DNA of 64,000 nt from Ziziphus jujuba (lineage: Eukaryota > Streptophyta > Magnoliopsida > Rosales > Rhamnaceae): positions 15,485,501 to 15,549,500 of the forward strand of contig NC_083379.1 of assembly GCF_031755915.1 (NCBI RefSeq), given 5' to 3'. A program made the position numbers and the translations under genes. Below, piece after piece: positions 1 through 12,444 of the stretch. The stretch's first letter is position 1. Every line of letters starts with the position of its first letter. Below the pieces are notes generated by a model. The model was given only the letters and a program-made list of their open reading frames with translations. It was not told the origin of the DNA and made no database searches.

Positions 1-509
1 GTATGTACCATTTGATTGAAATGTTTGGTTTATGCATGTATAATATTTGATTTTACTTATACGTGTTATCATTTTATGTGATGTTTTACAATATTTTAAA
101 TGGTTTTCCATTTTAATGAGTTCATAAATGGACTTGTGGTATTTAAATATCTTAGTAATTAAATTGAGATTTTAAATCATTTCGGAAAATAATTGATTTG
201 AGTAAGCGGATTGAAAATCATATGATTTTAAGCATGTTCAAATATTTTATAATTTTATATGTTTAAAATTGGTTTATGGTGAATATATTTCACTATGGTA
301 TTTTTGCTTTTAGCATGAACTGATGTTTTGAAATTTTTGAAATATTTAAACAAACGATAGAATTTAAATATTAAATTATGATTTATGATACAGTATCGTC
401 TAGAAGAGTATAAATGATCTTACCAAATTGTTTTAAAGATACTGTATTGGTTATTTTTAATTAATGTACCATATAGTACTAGAGTTTCAACTCAGTATTA
501 TATTACAGC

Positions 510-800
510 GTGCTGGATTTGCCACGGTACTGTGAGGCTAGTTTCACCCCACAATTTATTATTGCCACGAACCATAAGGTTGGATTTATTTGACGGTTTA
601 TTATTACCACGGTGCCGTGAGATTGGTTTCACCTAACGATTTATTATTGCCATGGACCGTGAGTCAGGTTTATCCGATGGTTTATTATTACCACGGTGCC
701 ATGAGATTGGTTTTACCCAACGGTTTATTATTACCACAGACCGTGATGTTGGGTACGTCCCGACGTTTTATTATTTCCACGACACGTTTCATATATTGAG
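510..800 (+). repeat. Degenerate 42-43-bp tandem repeat inside the LTR
   Basis: About six units, each beginning near (G)GTTTATTATTRCCAC and followed by a CCGTGAG-like segment. Unit length is about 42-43 bases, so reading frames stay open across it and give repetitive peptides (YYYHGA-type) that should not be taken as a protein. A related but diverged array with a roughly 60-bp unit lies in the homologous position at about 18670-18870. Confidence 0.7.
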
Positions 801-1759
801 GGTCATGAGGTGGGTGTATCCCACGGTTTACAGATTGGTATATCGTATGGTACATTGTATACGTTTAAATATATTGTTGGTTTTCAAATATTATGGTTAT
901 TACTGCGCTTTCATATTTATTTTGTGGAACTATGTTTAAAATATTTTAATACTCAATTTTGATATCTTAATTAAGACATTTTATAATATTACAATGATCA
1001 TTCATTTTATACTTCTAAGCATCGGTTTTATGATATTAAATTGGGGTACAAGTTCGGATTTTGTTAAATGAATTTTAAACGGGGAATATTTCAAACAAGT
1101 GGAATGAAAGGTCTTGAGAGAAACATTTTTACGGAAATAAATTATTATTTTTCTATCATACTTTGCCATTCACTAAGATTTTTTTATCTCACGTTTTATT
1201 TATTTTAAATTTGTTCCCCTAGGTCCAGGCTGTTAGTAGCAGTCTACCTCACACATTGCTTGTTACTTTGTTTCTTCAACGACAGTAGTAGTATTTATCT
1301 TTTCTTTATTTTATCCTTACCTTTCTGGAGTCATTTATTATTTACTTGTACTTCTAAACTTTGCAACTGCTCTTAGAATGCTCTGATTTAGATATTGGAC
1401 TCAGTAAAGATCCTACTATATACATGTGTAATTATACCCTGTAGTACAATAGGCCTGTTGTGGACTTTTATGTTGTTGTGGTTTATGTTTATATATCAAG
1501 ATATTATTGATAATGAATGTGTTCGTTGTCTACGTTTTAAGTGGAGTTCTATTGGATATCCTTTAGGGATTGTCCAATGGAACTTCACCAGACGGGACCA
1601 CCCAGGAGATTCTGGGAGGGTTCCCGGGATGGGTCTTGTCAAGGGGAGTTTAGCCAAAACTTTCTGACTGTTTTCTAGCTAACGCCCACAGTGCTGAGCC
1701 TAATGGAGGTTAATTTAGTGCTTCTCATCCTTTTAACTTTCTATTTTATTCTTGATTAG

Positions 1760-2240
1760 CGTCCAAGTATGTATGGCCATTGCACGATGGCTGTTTATTT
1801 TATTATGGTAGTCTTGAGGGAGCTATGGACCTGAGAGTTAGCGAGTATATTTACACAATGAGCATCAGCTGCTCCCCTCCTTACTGCAAGATGATTGTTT
1901 ATTTTGTTATGGTCATTCTGTGTGAGCTATAGACTTGAGGGTTGGCAAGTATATTTGCACAATGAGCATCAATCGCCCCCTTCCTTGGCAGCATGATGGT
2001 TGTTTATTATATTATAGATCAGCATGCAAGTTATATTTATGGTCATCCTTTATGAGCTGTGGTGAAAGAGGGTAGGCAGGTATAATGCAGAGTGAGCACT
2101 AGCCATCTCCTTCCTGGCCACAGTGTTGTTGGTTATTATGGGTTAGCGCACAGGTGTATATGGCCATCCTGTGAAAGCTATGTGCCTGAAGATTGGCAAG
2201 TATACTGAACAGTGAGCATCATCCACCGTCCCTTTGGTTG
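1760..2240 (+). repeat. Degenerate ~130-bp tandem repeat inside the LTR
   Basis: Three to four diverged units. Each carries a GGTTGTTTATT-like segment, then TATGGTCATCCT-like, then GAGCTATGGACCTGAG-like, then AGTGAGCATCA followed by a C/T-rich CCTCCTT block. Related segments appear at about 22360-22560 in the second mosaic. No coding signal. Confidence 0.6.
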
Positions 2241-2649
2241 AAAGACGATTGTTTTACCAATAGCAAGTTATTAGCAATTGGTGCCACAGGACAACAAGGT
2301 GATCGATTACAAATTTTTTTCTTTAACCTCCCCGTCAGGTAGTGTTATGGCTAAAATATTGTATAAGGCAATGACCCGATTTGGCACATAAATAGCTTCA
2401 TCTCGTGATTCTGCAGCTTATGAGATCAGTGGATCGGACGGCCACTATGGGCAACCATCCCAAACTGTATTGGTAGCAGTGTACTTGCAATAGCTGATAT
2501 TATGGGATCATGCATTAGCATGTTATATGGTATATCGAGCGTATATCTACTGCAAGTGTGAGAATCACATACAATATTTATAGATTTTAAAATTTTATTT
2601 TTTTATAATTTATTTATTTATTTTAGTTATTTATGATTATGATTTTCTA

Positions 2650-2671
2650 TTAATATCATTATTTGTTATTG

Positions 2672-2726
<55 letters not shown>

Positions 2727-3180
2727 GATCATTTGTTATTATCTTTATTATTATTATTTATCATTGTTGCCGTTGTTAATTATTACTGTATTTGTTATTA
2801 TGATTATTATTATTATTTGTTATTGCCTTTATTATTATTGTCAATTATTATTGCTATTATTGTTAAGTATTATTGTTGTAAGTTGTTATTATTTATTATG
2901 ATTATTATTATTATTGTTATTAAGATTATTACTATTATCATCATCATCATTATTATTAATATTATTATTACTATTTATTATTATTACTGTTAATTGTTAT
3001 TGTAGTTATTATTATTTATTATGACCATCATTATTATTATTGTTATCTTTATTATTATTATTATCGTTACCATTGTTATTATTACTATTATTAATTAATA
3101 ATTATTATTCTTATTATTATTATTATTATTGCTACTACTTGTGAATTTGTTACTATAATTACTATCATTACTATCATTAG
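2650..3180 (+). repeat. Imperfect TTA/TTATTG microsatellite-like tract
   Basis: About 500 bases built almost entirely from TTA/ATT triplets with scattered G and C changes. Open frames here encode only I/Y/L-rich low-complexity peptide. It lies within the outer LTR copy. A shorter version of the tract is at about 6640-6680 and a clean one at 23339-23370. Confidence 0.85.
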
Positions 3181-3306
3181 TGTAAACTGCATATTCATTG
3201 TATTTATCACATCAGCCAAGTGTAATGGCCTTCAGACAAGTGTGGTAGTTTTCAGACAAGTATAGTGTGGCAATCTTCGGAAAAGTATAATAGACTTTGA
3301 CAAGTG

Positions 3307-3906
3307 TGTAACATCCCGTCCCAAAGTACATTGGAAATTTTTAAAATTTGACTAAGGTTGACCGGGTTTGACCGTCGTTGACCAAGAATGGGTCAAATGT
3401 TGACTTTTTGTTCCTGATGGAATTTCACATTGACTGAGATACCATTAAAAAGTACACCTTGCCACGAGTCCATAGACTAGTAGCACGTTGAAAACGAAGC
3501 TGCGGTTTGAAAGTTACGAGCAAAACCAGTTGAGGTCCAAACTATCCAAGAGGTGTCAAAGTTGACTTTTTGTTCATGCAAAGTTAAGCTTTGACTCATG
3601 CATGGTTGTGAAGTACTCATCGATACAAGTTCATAGACTAGCGGTACGTCCGATTTGGACATGTGATTTGAAAGTTATGGACCTGTAGAATTTTTCAAAT
3701 ACAGCATTATTTTAATATTATTTTTAAATATGTGAACAGTGTGCCACATGTGACTTAATAAAGGGTGCCATGTGTCACAACGGTGAGATGCTACATGTCA
3801 ACCATGATTAAATACCATATTATTTTATTATTATTCTATACAATAATATTATTTTAATATTATTTAATTATTTTCTTTTCTTTTCTTTTCTTTTCCTTTT
3901 CCTTTC

Positions 3907-3939
<33 letters not shown>

Positions 3940-6543
3940 CTTTTCCTTCCCCCACATGGGAACCCCTTTCTTCTTCTTCTTTCTTCTTCTTTCTTTTCCT
4001 TTCCTTTTCCTCCTCTCGGGTCCTTGCCGTTTCTCAAATTTCGGTCACCGGACGACCACATGCGCAGCCAGGGAAGGAGCCTATTCCTCGGCGACGCCAT
4101 CCTCCAAATTTCCAGGCCAAACGCCACTAGACATGCCCAGATCAGGCCAATGAAGTCGACGGCGGTGGGTTGAGTTTTCCAGCGATTCTCACTGTTTCCG
4201 GCCAGCCCAGTCCGATCTTCCACCTTTTTTCCCCTATTTTGGGTTTTCTGAGTTCAATTATGGTCTCCAATTGTTTAAATTAGAAGTGGTTCGTGAGTTA
4301 TGAGGAGGTGAAGTTCGGCCGGTACTTCCCGGATAAATTCCGACCACCACCGGCGGAATTGGGGTCAATGAAGGCCGGTAATGCGATCCTCATTCCATAA
4401 GCTTTGATTCGGTATATTACTCGCAAATTTTGGTTAATATTTGTGTTAAACTCCCCGGGTACTGGATATTATTTACCTGAATAAAATATTAATTTATTTG
4501 AGTTATGCAATATTGTTGTTCTAAGAGCACGTGTGCATCGTGGAATTGATCTCATGGAGGATCTTGGGTTAATCGCGTGCTCAAGGTGAGTGACCCACCT
4601 TCAAAATTATTTTCGGGTGTTAAACTACATTTATTTTGTGATAATTAAATGTTTGGATTTAATATTTATGTGTTAAATATTTAGCAAAATTATATTTGAA
4701 ATTTTGATGGCACAATTTGAATAAATTGAAATGTATATGTGCATTAAATCATATATGATTTTTGACAAATTATGGAAATTTAGATTTTATGGAAATTTGG
4801 TATTTAAAGGAATTGTGATTTTAATATTAATTGATTTATTGTGGAATTTATTTGTACGTTTATTTTGATTAATAAAAATGCATTTATATGGATTTATGAA
4901 TTTTTGAAATTTTATGGGATTTTAATGAAATTATGCCTATCTTGAATTTTAAGGATTTAAGGATATTATTTTAAAAAATTATGCTTACGCATTTGAATAT
5001 CGTGGATTGGAAAATTGATGCATTTGAAAGTTGATGGATTTGAAATTGATGGAAATTGTGCGATGGATTTATGATGATGATTTATAAAGGAATTGTGAAA
5101 AATTTACGGGTTTAATTGGATGGGATAAACCCGGTAGTATTTATGAGATTTTGAGATTTGAAAATAAATATATTGATTTTTGATTTTTAGATTCACCATA
5201 CACGTACTGGTGTTCTTTATGCATGGATATGACTAGCACGCAGGTGGATGTGGTGAGAGCGCAGGTAGGTGTGAGTAGCGCACAGGTGATTATGGGGTTG
5301 TCCTGTGGTTGCCATCGGATGAGGATAGGCCGCCCCTCCACGGTTGGGATGCCTGTTAGCAGTGGTGCGGTGGGACGCCACACGACCATATACCGGTTTC
5401 TCTCTTTATCCTCCTATCTGGCGGTGCTCGGAACGCTGAGTATTGTTGGCGCCACGGGTATATAGTGGGTGCATCAAATGGTTTTCAGAACATGGATTTC
5501 AAAATAAATATTTTGAAATTATATTTAAATTAAAAATATATTTAACGTTATTTTTATTATTTATTTCAAATGGATATTTTAATTTAATTTAATTTTTCCT
5601 TTGCTTAATTATTCAGTAAATTGATTTATTTTAATTATTTAATTATTCTATGAATTGTTTTAATGTGAGTTTTATTAATATTTCTGTATTAATTGTTATG
5701 ACATGCATTAATTATTTAGTAATTGTTATAAGTTATTTCTATTTCAATTTATTTCATTATAAATCTGGATTATTATAATTTTTATTAAATTAATTGTTAT
5801 AAGTTATTTCTATTTCAATTTATTTCATTATAAATCTGGATTATTATAATTTTTATTAAATTAATTATTCCTTTATTTTTGGGGCATAAAATATTGGGTT
5901 TTGTGAAAATATTTTAAAAAGGGAAACTTTTCCAACGGAGTGAATGGTGAGAGTTTTGAGAGAAAATATTATTTTCAATTAATTATTATTTATTTATTTA
6001 TTTATTCTTAATTAATCAAGTGTACTATAATTATTATTACTATTATAATTGTATATTAGACTGGGTTACTCACTAAGATGATTAGCATCTCATATTTTTT
6101 TAAATTCCGTTCCTTTAGGTCCAGGTTAGTCGACGTTAATTGTCCGGGGGCGAACTCGACGTCTCAGTTCATTGTCAAAAGTCCAAGAAGCATTTCCTCC
6201 CTTTTTTCCTCTTCATCTTGTATTGCTTCTTTATCTGACATTGTATTAATTCCATATTTATTTGTATAATGCTCTGCATACTGTATTGGATACATTTTAT
6301 TAAATACTGCATTAATTCCCTGTTATTATTTTGGAGTGCTGTAAATTTGTGAAATTAATTCGTAGTAATGTGGGAGGAATAAGGGGATGTATATAGAAGT
6401 GTGTTTTCAGTGCAGGAGATTTGTGGTAAATCCAACCCTTAGGGGAGGTTCTACCGGATTTTCCATTGGAAGGTCCCGTAGGGTTTTCCTGGGATCAGGG
6501 CTTGTCTAGGGTTCCGGTAAGAAATTTTGGACGGGTTCTGACA
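3307..6543 (+). mobile_element. Solo LTR of a Ty3/gypsy (Del/Tekay-like) retrotransposon
   Basis: The element starts TGTAACATCCCGTCC and ends GGACGGGTTCTGACA. These are TG...CA termini whose outer 15 bases form an imperfect inverted repeat. The flanks share GACAAGTG. Depending on where the ends are set, the target-site duplication is AGTG (4 bp, with TG...CA ends) or AAGTG (5 bp, one base shift). The same GACAAGTGTGGTAG phrase continues on both sides, so the element interrupts the older LTR copy. It is 3.2 kb with no gag, protease, RT or integrase, which fits a solo LTR left by LTR-LTR recombination. The CTCACTAAG...CCTTTAGGTCCAGGT segment near 6066-6125 is typical of long plant chromovirus LTRs. 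Clade naming is inference. Confidence 0.65.
5721..5865 (+). repeat. Perfect 71-bp tandem duplication
   Basis: Two apparently identical 71-base units, beginning AATTGTTATAAGTTATTTC at 5721 and again at 5792. They lie within the solo LTR. The lack of visible differences suggests a recent slippage or unequal-exchange event. Confidence 0.9.
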
Positions 6544-7043
6544 AGTGTGGTAGCTTTTGGGGAAGTATGATAGCCTTTGGACAAGTATGGTAACCTTCAA
6601 GCATGTATAGTAGCTCTTTGGCAAGTTGTACTAATGTTATTGTCATTACTATTATTATTATTGTTGTTGTTTTATTACTTTTTTATCTACATTTATGTAT
6701 TTGATGTATTTATAAAGGGTTATAGAAATATAGGACTGTACTAAATGGGTGGTATGGGCAGAGATGAGTCTTAAAGGTATTTATTTTCATTAATTTATTT
6801 TCAGCACATGTAATCTTATGCTTTTATTTTAAAGTTCTGCCTTTTGTGGAAAATATTGTAGTAAGGTGAGAGGAATAAAGTAGTATGATATTGGAGTGTA
6901 TTTTTTGTGTAAGGAATTTTTAAAGCATGCTCAACCCTTAGGAGAGATGCTGCCAGATTTTTCATAGGACAGTCCGATAAGGTTTCCCCTGCAATCAAGG
7001 CTTATCTAGGATTCTGATAAGATATTCTGAATGGATCCCTATA
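6544..7043 (+). mobile_element. Older LTR copy, right part (continuation of 1-3306)
   Basis: The sequence after the solo LTR resumes the interrupted phrase. It ends with a 3'-end block at 6840-7043 that aligns with 6355-6543: GAGGAATAA, then CTTAGGAGAG, then ATCAAGGCTTATCTAGG, then GATAAG. The terminal bases (GGATCCCTATA) have drifted away from GGGTTCTGACA. The homology stops at about 7043, where an inverted copy begins. Non-coding. Confidence 0.55.
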
Positions 7044-8842
7044 CTTAGTGTACTACAGATATCATGGCAAACATGTACATCAGAATATAATACTTATGCC
7101 AAACATTGATACTGTATGGTACGTCAATTGAAAATAAATAGTATAGTATCCATAAAACAATCTTTGTAATACCATACTTTTCCATAAAATATTGTACCAT
7201 GAAACAAAATTTAATATTCAAATCCAATCATTTATTTAAATTTTCAAAAATTCCAAATAATCATTTCATGCCAAAACTATAAATTCCAAATCACCATTTT
7301 TAAGCACATAAAATTATAAAACATTTAAATATGCTTAAAAATATATAATTTTCAATCCGCTTACTCAAAATCAATTATTTTCCAAAATGATTAGAACCCC
7401 AATTCAAATACCAAGATATTTAAATATCATGAACCACAAGTCCATTATGAACTCAATAAAGTTGGAAACCATTTAAAATCTTATCAAAAATCATATAAAA
7501 TGATAACACATATATGTAAAATAGATATTCATACATACATAAATTAAACATTTAACTCAAATAATATATACATAAAATAACCACACAATGTATATTGTGC
7601 TACCATACTCAAAACTATTTAAAAATATAACTACTAATAGATACCGCTTATGCTTATTTATGCTCCTCTACAGGGTTGCCTTCCGGCTCAATACAAGTAC
7701 CTGTATTATAATAAAATACTTCTCAGGCTTTAACAACCAAACCAAAGATATTGGTGTGCATTAAATATGTTAAAATAATTTATACAACTATAAAATTACA
7801 TTATGTCCAATTATACCGCGAACCTTTAAAACTCGGTACCAAAAATTGAGGTTTTTATCCGAAGGCTAATTTTTTGAAATTGAACCTTCTAATTGGGTCT
7901 TATTAATATTTAATTACACTAATCAAACCTCAATTTCATCTAATTTGATCAATTTTTGTTCAAACATAGTTCAATTTTATCTGGTATTTAAATAATTGCC
8001 CAAAATAGAAAAATTATCAAACGATATCCAAAATTCACCAAAATTTACAAACTTTATATCAATGGAAAGCCCAAAAGATAAAGAATACAATCGTGTGCTC
8101 ATCTCAGTCCAAAAATGTCTTTGATGGCCAAAAAACTCATCAGAAATATCGACCAAATTCCCCATTAATGTATCTCTCAAACGGTGAGAAATTTTGGTAA
8201 ACGGAGCATGTGAATGGATTCAATGGGTCCAAAAATGGGTGGAGGTGTGTGTGACCAATCAACTGGAAAACTCTAAACAGTTACCGCCTACTTCACATGA
8301 TCGACCCCAATGTGTTGACTGACAGCTTGCCTTGAAATTTCACGGTTGAGGTCGCTGTTGAGTTGTCTTCCTCCTTGTGCCGCGAGTGTAAAAAAATGGT
8401 GGCCGAATTTGGATAAAACAATGATGGCCCGGTTGGCCATTACATGGGTTCAGGCCGATGCAGTTCGAACCAATGGGTTTAGGAAGAGGTTTCTCAAGTT
8501 TGAAGGATAAAATAGATATTTTACAATTTGTTCACTATTGCGCACATTTTCCAATGGTTATATAGAAACTTGAATCACTAACAGACAAAAATTTAAGAGT
8601 GGTTTGAACATTGATATAAAATTAATGTTTAAAACTTTTTAACACTATAACTTTTTATCTGTAACTCAGACTTTGGCATATCACTAGTTTATGAATTCTT
8701 ATTGATAAACTCTGCAACGGTATACCACTCAAACTAAAATATTAACCTATTTAAAGTCAAAATTGGGACCCACCAACGGTCCAGTTGGTGAAACCCATTC
8801 AAACTTTCAAAATTTCAAGTATTTTTGAGATGAGATGTTATA
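7044..8842 (-). mobile_element. Truncated inverted copy of the same LTR family
   Basis: Read on the minus strand it starts TATAACATCTCATCTC (degenerate TGTAACATCCC) at 8842. It then runs through segments matching 17940-18100 (ACCAATATCTTTGGTTTG, AAGGCAACCCTG) and 1-530 of this window (TTACTAATTAAA-like region, ACCATACAGTA). It stops at about 7044, before the part that carries tandem repeats in the other copies. No coding content. Boundaries are by-eye estimates. Confidence 0.55.
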
Positions 8843-8859
8843 ATGTTGGCTCAATTCAG

Positions 8860-9300
8860 TCAATTTTATGTGCTTTATTAAAACTTAAATGAATTGAACC
8901 ATGAAAAGAAACTAAACCAAACTGAACCAATCATCTTTGGCTCGATTCAATTTTAATAATTTTTTTCATTTTTAATAATTTTTTTAATTTTTTTACATTT
9001 TTAATATTTTTTATAAAAAAAATTACTATTTTTAAACGATTTGAATTTAATATTATTAATATATTAAATTAATAATTTAAAAACATAAATATAGACTTAA
9101 TTTAATAAAATATAAAAAATATATCTATAATATATATGGTTGATCCTGTTTGATTTGGCTTAAGTTAAAAATTTCCAAAATCAAACCTAACCAATCATAG
9201 GCCAAAAATCAAATTGAACCAATTTGTTTGGATGGTTTGATCAATTTGGATCGATCTGTGTACACCTTTACTTCATGTTAGGTTAAAGCTTTGAAATCAT
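8860..9300. repeat. AT-rich inverted-repeat element with GAACCAAA/TTTGGTTT-like arms
   Basis: The left arm is rich in GAATTGAACC/AAACCAAACTGAACC-like motifs. The right arm has GGTTGATC, GTTTGATTTGGC and GGTTTGATCAATTTGG. The middle is a run of poly-T and AT. This looks like a non-autonomous, possibly hAT-type, element with long degenerate complementary arms. No clean terminal repeat or target-site duplication was resolved. Confidence 0.35.
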
Positions 9301-9629
9301 TCTATCACGATCTAAACCACTTAGCATTATATTCTTTGCTTTAGGGTCATTACCTGCATGATCATGTTCTTGGTCCATGCCCCATTAACTTGCCCAAAAT
9401 GCCACAAACTAGTAAGAGAAATGCTCAAACATAATGAGAATTCACTATTTCCTTCTTGAAAGATATGAGATTGCTCATTGATCTTACCATTTATTGTCTT
9501 GCATCTTTCAGGCTCACAAGTTTTACAACTTCCCATTTAAATTGGAAAACAGCAGTTATATACTATTCAAATCACACATGTAAACAGCCATAATAGGAGC
9601 AAATCTTGAAGACTTCATCACAGGTGATC

Positions 9630-10110
9630 TACAAAAACTAGAAAAGGAGATTCAAACAACAAATGGAGAAGGTAGTAGCACTAAAATTGCTAGCTAAATC
9701 AAACCAAATTACCAAATTTGGAGGAGATCGGATCGAGCATTGCTTAGATGGATGATGTACATGCTTAAATATGATAACCTCTAACATCCTTTCATTTATG
9801 GAAATCTCTAGAAAAATTGTTTGGAAGCTACTCAATAGGCAAGATGACGCAGTTAAAATGACATCTACAATCAACAAAGATAAGGTCTTTATCACTAAGT
9901 GCTTACTTCTCAATAATGAAAGACTTTGTTGACACTCACATGTTAGCTTGCTATTAAGTTTCAAAAGATGATTTTATCATGCATTTGCATCAAAGGCTAC
10001 CACTTGAGTATGATGCCATAGTGCCAAACATCAACTCATTAAGAGAACCACTAGAAATTGAATATGTGCAGTCACTCCTCTTAAGTAAAGAAATCAAACT
10101 TCAATGAGCT
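9630..10110 (+). pseudogene. Decayed Ty1/copia gag (UBN2-type) fragment
   Basis: The plus-strand translation gives recognisable gag pieces in shifting frames. An NYQIWRRSDRALLRW segment at about 9700-9760 resembles the copia gag 'Y..W...LLxW' start. A long in-frame piece at about 9968-10108 reads DFIMHLHQRLPLEYDAIVPN, followed by INSLREPLEIEYVQSLLLSK, like the conserved 'LL.GLP.EYD.....I......PL...E....LL..E' part of UBN2 domains. Stops and frame changes separate the pieces, so it is dead. Flanking LTRs, integrase and RT were not seen. It abuts an element on the opposite strand near 10210. Confidence 0.55.
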
Positions 10111-10242
10111 ACTGTAGATATTAAGCTTGTAGAACACCTAGCAAACAAGCCAACAGATTAAGAAAATAACAATAACCATAAAACAACCTCAACCAAGAAT
10201 GTCATGCCTCCATCAATCACCACTAAAAGTCATTGCCCTTAA

Positions 10243-10482
10243 CTATCTAGCTTGTTTAACAGAAGGTCTAGTACAGATGTCTCTAGCTAAAGCCTCAACT
10301 AGGTATTCTATATAATCAACTCTATATGCAATCTCAACTGTACCCTCATTTAGCACTTGTTGATCTCTAGGTCCACCACGTCCACACGTAGGAGGCCTCT
10401 CAAATCTATTATAAAAACAATTAATTTGAAACATCACATCCAAAAAAGTATATGAATCGAAAATAATAATAATGAGCTCCAA
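10243..10482 (-). pseudogene. Possible start of a gypsy gag, truncated
   Basis: A 79-residue minus-strand open frame lies just downstream of the primer-binding site on the same strand. Its middle (ERPPTCGRGGPRD, then a hydrophobic-acidic stretch ending ALARDI) resembles the arginine/glycine/proline-rich N-terminus of plant gypsy gag proteins. There is no zinc knuckle and no downstream polyprotein. Position relative to the PBS is the main support; the similarity alone is weak. Confidence 0.3.
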
Positions 10483-10642
10483 AATAATGATATGACACCA
10501 AAGAAAGAATATAATATGACTAAAATGTCATACCTTAATTAAGCAAACTTCAAGAACTAGATAATAACAAGAATAACCAATGATATATGAAAGAAAAAGG
10601 ATGTACATGAAAGTGTGATCTTACAAGACCATAGAACCTAGT

Positions 10643-10655
10643 GCTCTGATACCAA
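10643..10655 (-). other. Primer-binding site complementary to initiator tRNA-Met
   Basis: The minus strand reads TTGGTATCAGAGC. This is the classic plant LTR-retrotransposon primer-binding site for the 3' end of initiator methionine tRNA. It marks the 3' boundary of a 5' LTR lying at higher coordinates. Confidence 0.7.
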
Positions 10656-10849
10656 GTTAAAATGGCCACCTCCAGAGTCCTTTCTGGATGTCCAAATAGT
10701 TCCTACTTGGGGACAATCCTACTAGAAATTCTGCAAAAAATTTGGCAAAACCACCTTATATTTTAAATATAATCCTAATTATAACTATTGATAAGAACAC
10801 TTCTAATACTATTTAGTAACATAGCAGCCTTATTGGCCACCACAACTCC

Positions 10850-10854
10850 ATATA

Positions 10855-10908
<54 letters not shown>
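10850..10908. repeat. (TA)n microsatellite
   Basis: About 59 bases of nearly pure TA dinucleotide, with one TATTTATA interruption near the start. Shorter TA tracts occur at 11105-11130, 11890-11912, 24331-24356, 41829-41854, 47016-47044 and 53731-53757. Confidence 0.95.
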
Positions 10909-10911
<3 letters not shown>

Positions 10912-12444
10912 ATGTTAAAAATAATGGGTCTCAAACCTGATCATCATGAAGAAAGAAAATATAAGAAATATAGGGTTATACACATCAGGATTAGTCCATC
11001 AAAATAGTTCTAGGAGTCCAACTATTTGATGCAAGGGAAATATAAGTACAAATTTACAGAGTAGCAAAGAAATATATACATCAACAGTGGAGGATAGACA
11101 TGAATATATATATATATATATATATATATTTAAGTACAAGTCCATAGAGTAGCAAAGAAATATGTACATTGGTAGTGGGGGATGGAAGTGATGATGATGG
11201 TTGGACGTGTGGTGTGGTACATATCAGCAGTAGCCTAAGGGAATAACTGAAAACATATAAACCATGAGAAAAGTTTAGTGAGTGAATATCAGTATATAAA
11301 AAAAATATGTATATATACATATTTGTTTTCGAAAATCCATTTCTTTAAAATCTTTACTTTACAAAATCCATCTAATAAGTTCTAAAAAATATATAAAAAA
11401 TTTTGAAACTCATCGAGATTCGTAGAAAAGTTTCAAATGTCATAATACATCATTGAAATTCAAGGAAAATTTTAAAACACATAGAAATCTTTGAATCCAT
11501 AAAGAATCCAATCCATAATCATATCAATCCCATTTATAAACATATAATCCATCAATCTTATGTGTAAATATATAATCCATCAATCTTATGTATAAACATA
11601 TAATTCATCAATTTCATAAAACTCATGTATCATATTATACTACTATTGTCAAGTGACCTTAATGCTTCAGAAGATAGAAAGAAAAAGGGAGGGAGTACAT
11701 TATCATGACCCTTTAGTGTCCCAGAGGAATCATGACAGGATCCTCACATCACTCGCTATAATTAAGGATGATAATATATGTATCATGGCCATAAGCAATA
11801 TCCAACATATTCATTGGTACTACATGGTATACAAACCCAGCTAAACCTAATATTATCATTCAACTGTTATCTATCACATATCATAAAATCATATATATAT
11901 ATATATATATATGTAAATTCACGTTTCCATAGACATAAATATAATGATATTAAATCATACTCATAACCTAAAACATTTTCAAAATTAAACATTCACTCTT
12001 AGAGATAGCTCAAACTTGACCCGTAGCCACCAGATCACTTTCAGTCCCTCTTCGAATGTCTAAAATAATACCAAAACATTTCATTAAACCTAGAAGAAAA
12101 TAATTACTCTATGAGGACACTAATATCTCACTCACAACCCATCAATTCTAAATTTACATACTAATTCCTCCAAAATTTTATACAAACTTATTTTTCTCAT
12201 GGCCCAAATTTGACATTTTCCATATCTCCACAATTCCTTAAAATTGAGCTATAGATTTTCTTCCATACATCATTATAAACTTTAATTAACCAATAGTTAC
12301 CATAAAAAAATTAAAAAAAAAACATTGCATAGCCAAGTAATTATTCCAAAACTAAAACGCTCTAAACCATAATTAAGTCTTCCCTAAAACTCAACCAAAA
12401 TCCACAAATTATACAGATCAAAAGAAAGTCTAACAGATGTAGAA

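Larger units (their letters stand above)
1..3306 (+). mobile_element. Older Ty3/gypsy-like long LTR, left part (outer copy)
   Basis: Non-coding and AT-rich. The first 480 bases align by eye with the inverted copy at 7044-7640 and with 17940-18660, sharing a motif around 'ACCATATAGTA' and a 'TTAGTAATTAAATTGA'-like stretch. The CTAGGTCCAGG block near 1220 recurs at 6115 in the younger solo LTR. The copy is cut at 3306 by the insertion 3307-6543 and resumes at 6544. Its 5' end lies outside the window. No protein domain is present, so the short open frames here are not genes. Assignment to a Del/Tekay-like LTR rests on this layout and on the termini of the other copies; it is inference. Confidence 0.55.

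Noticed and set aside
590..939. Open frames with repeated YYYHGA/LLLP peptides
   Set aside because: They are produced by a 42-43-base tandem repeat in an LTR; two overlapping frames are open at once, and there is no start context or homology.
2733..2993. 86-residue I/Y/L-rich 'membrane' frame
   Set aside because: Translation of a TTA microsatellite.
3864..4223. 119-residue K/R-rich minus-strand frame with a tryptophan-rich start
   Set aside because: Lies in the solo LTR over TTTTC/TTCTT tracts; the lysine/arginine/glutamate tail is low-complexity.
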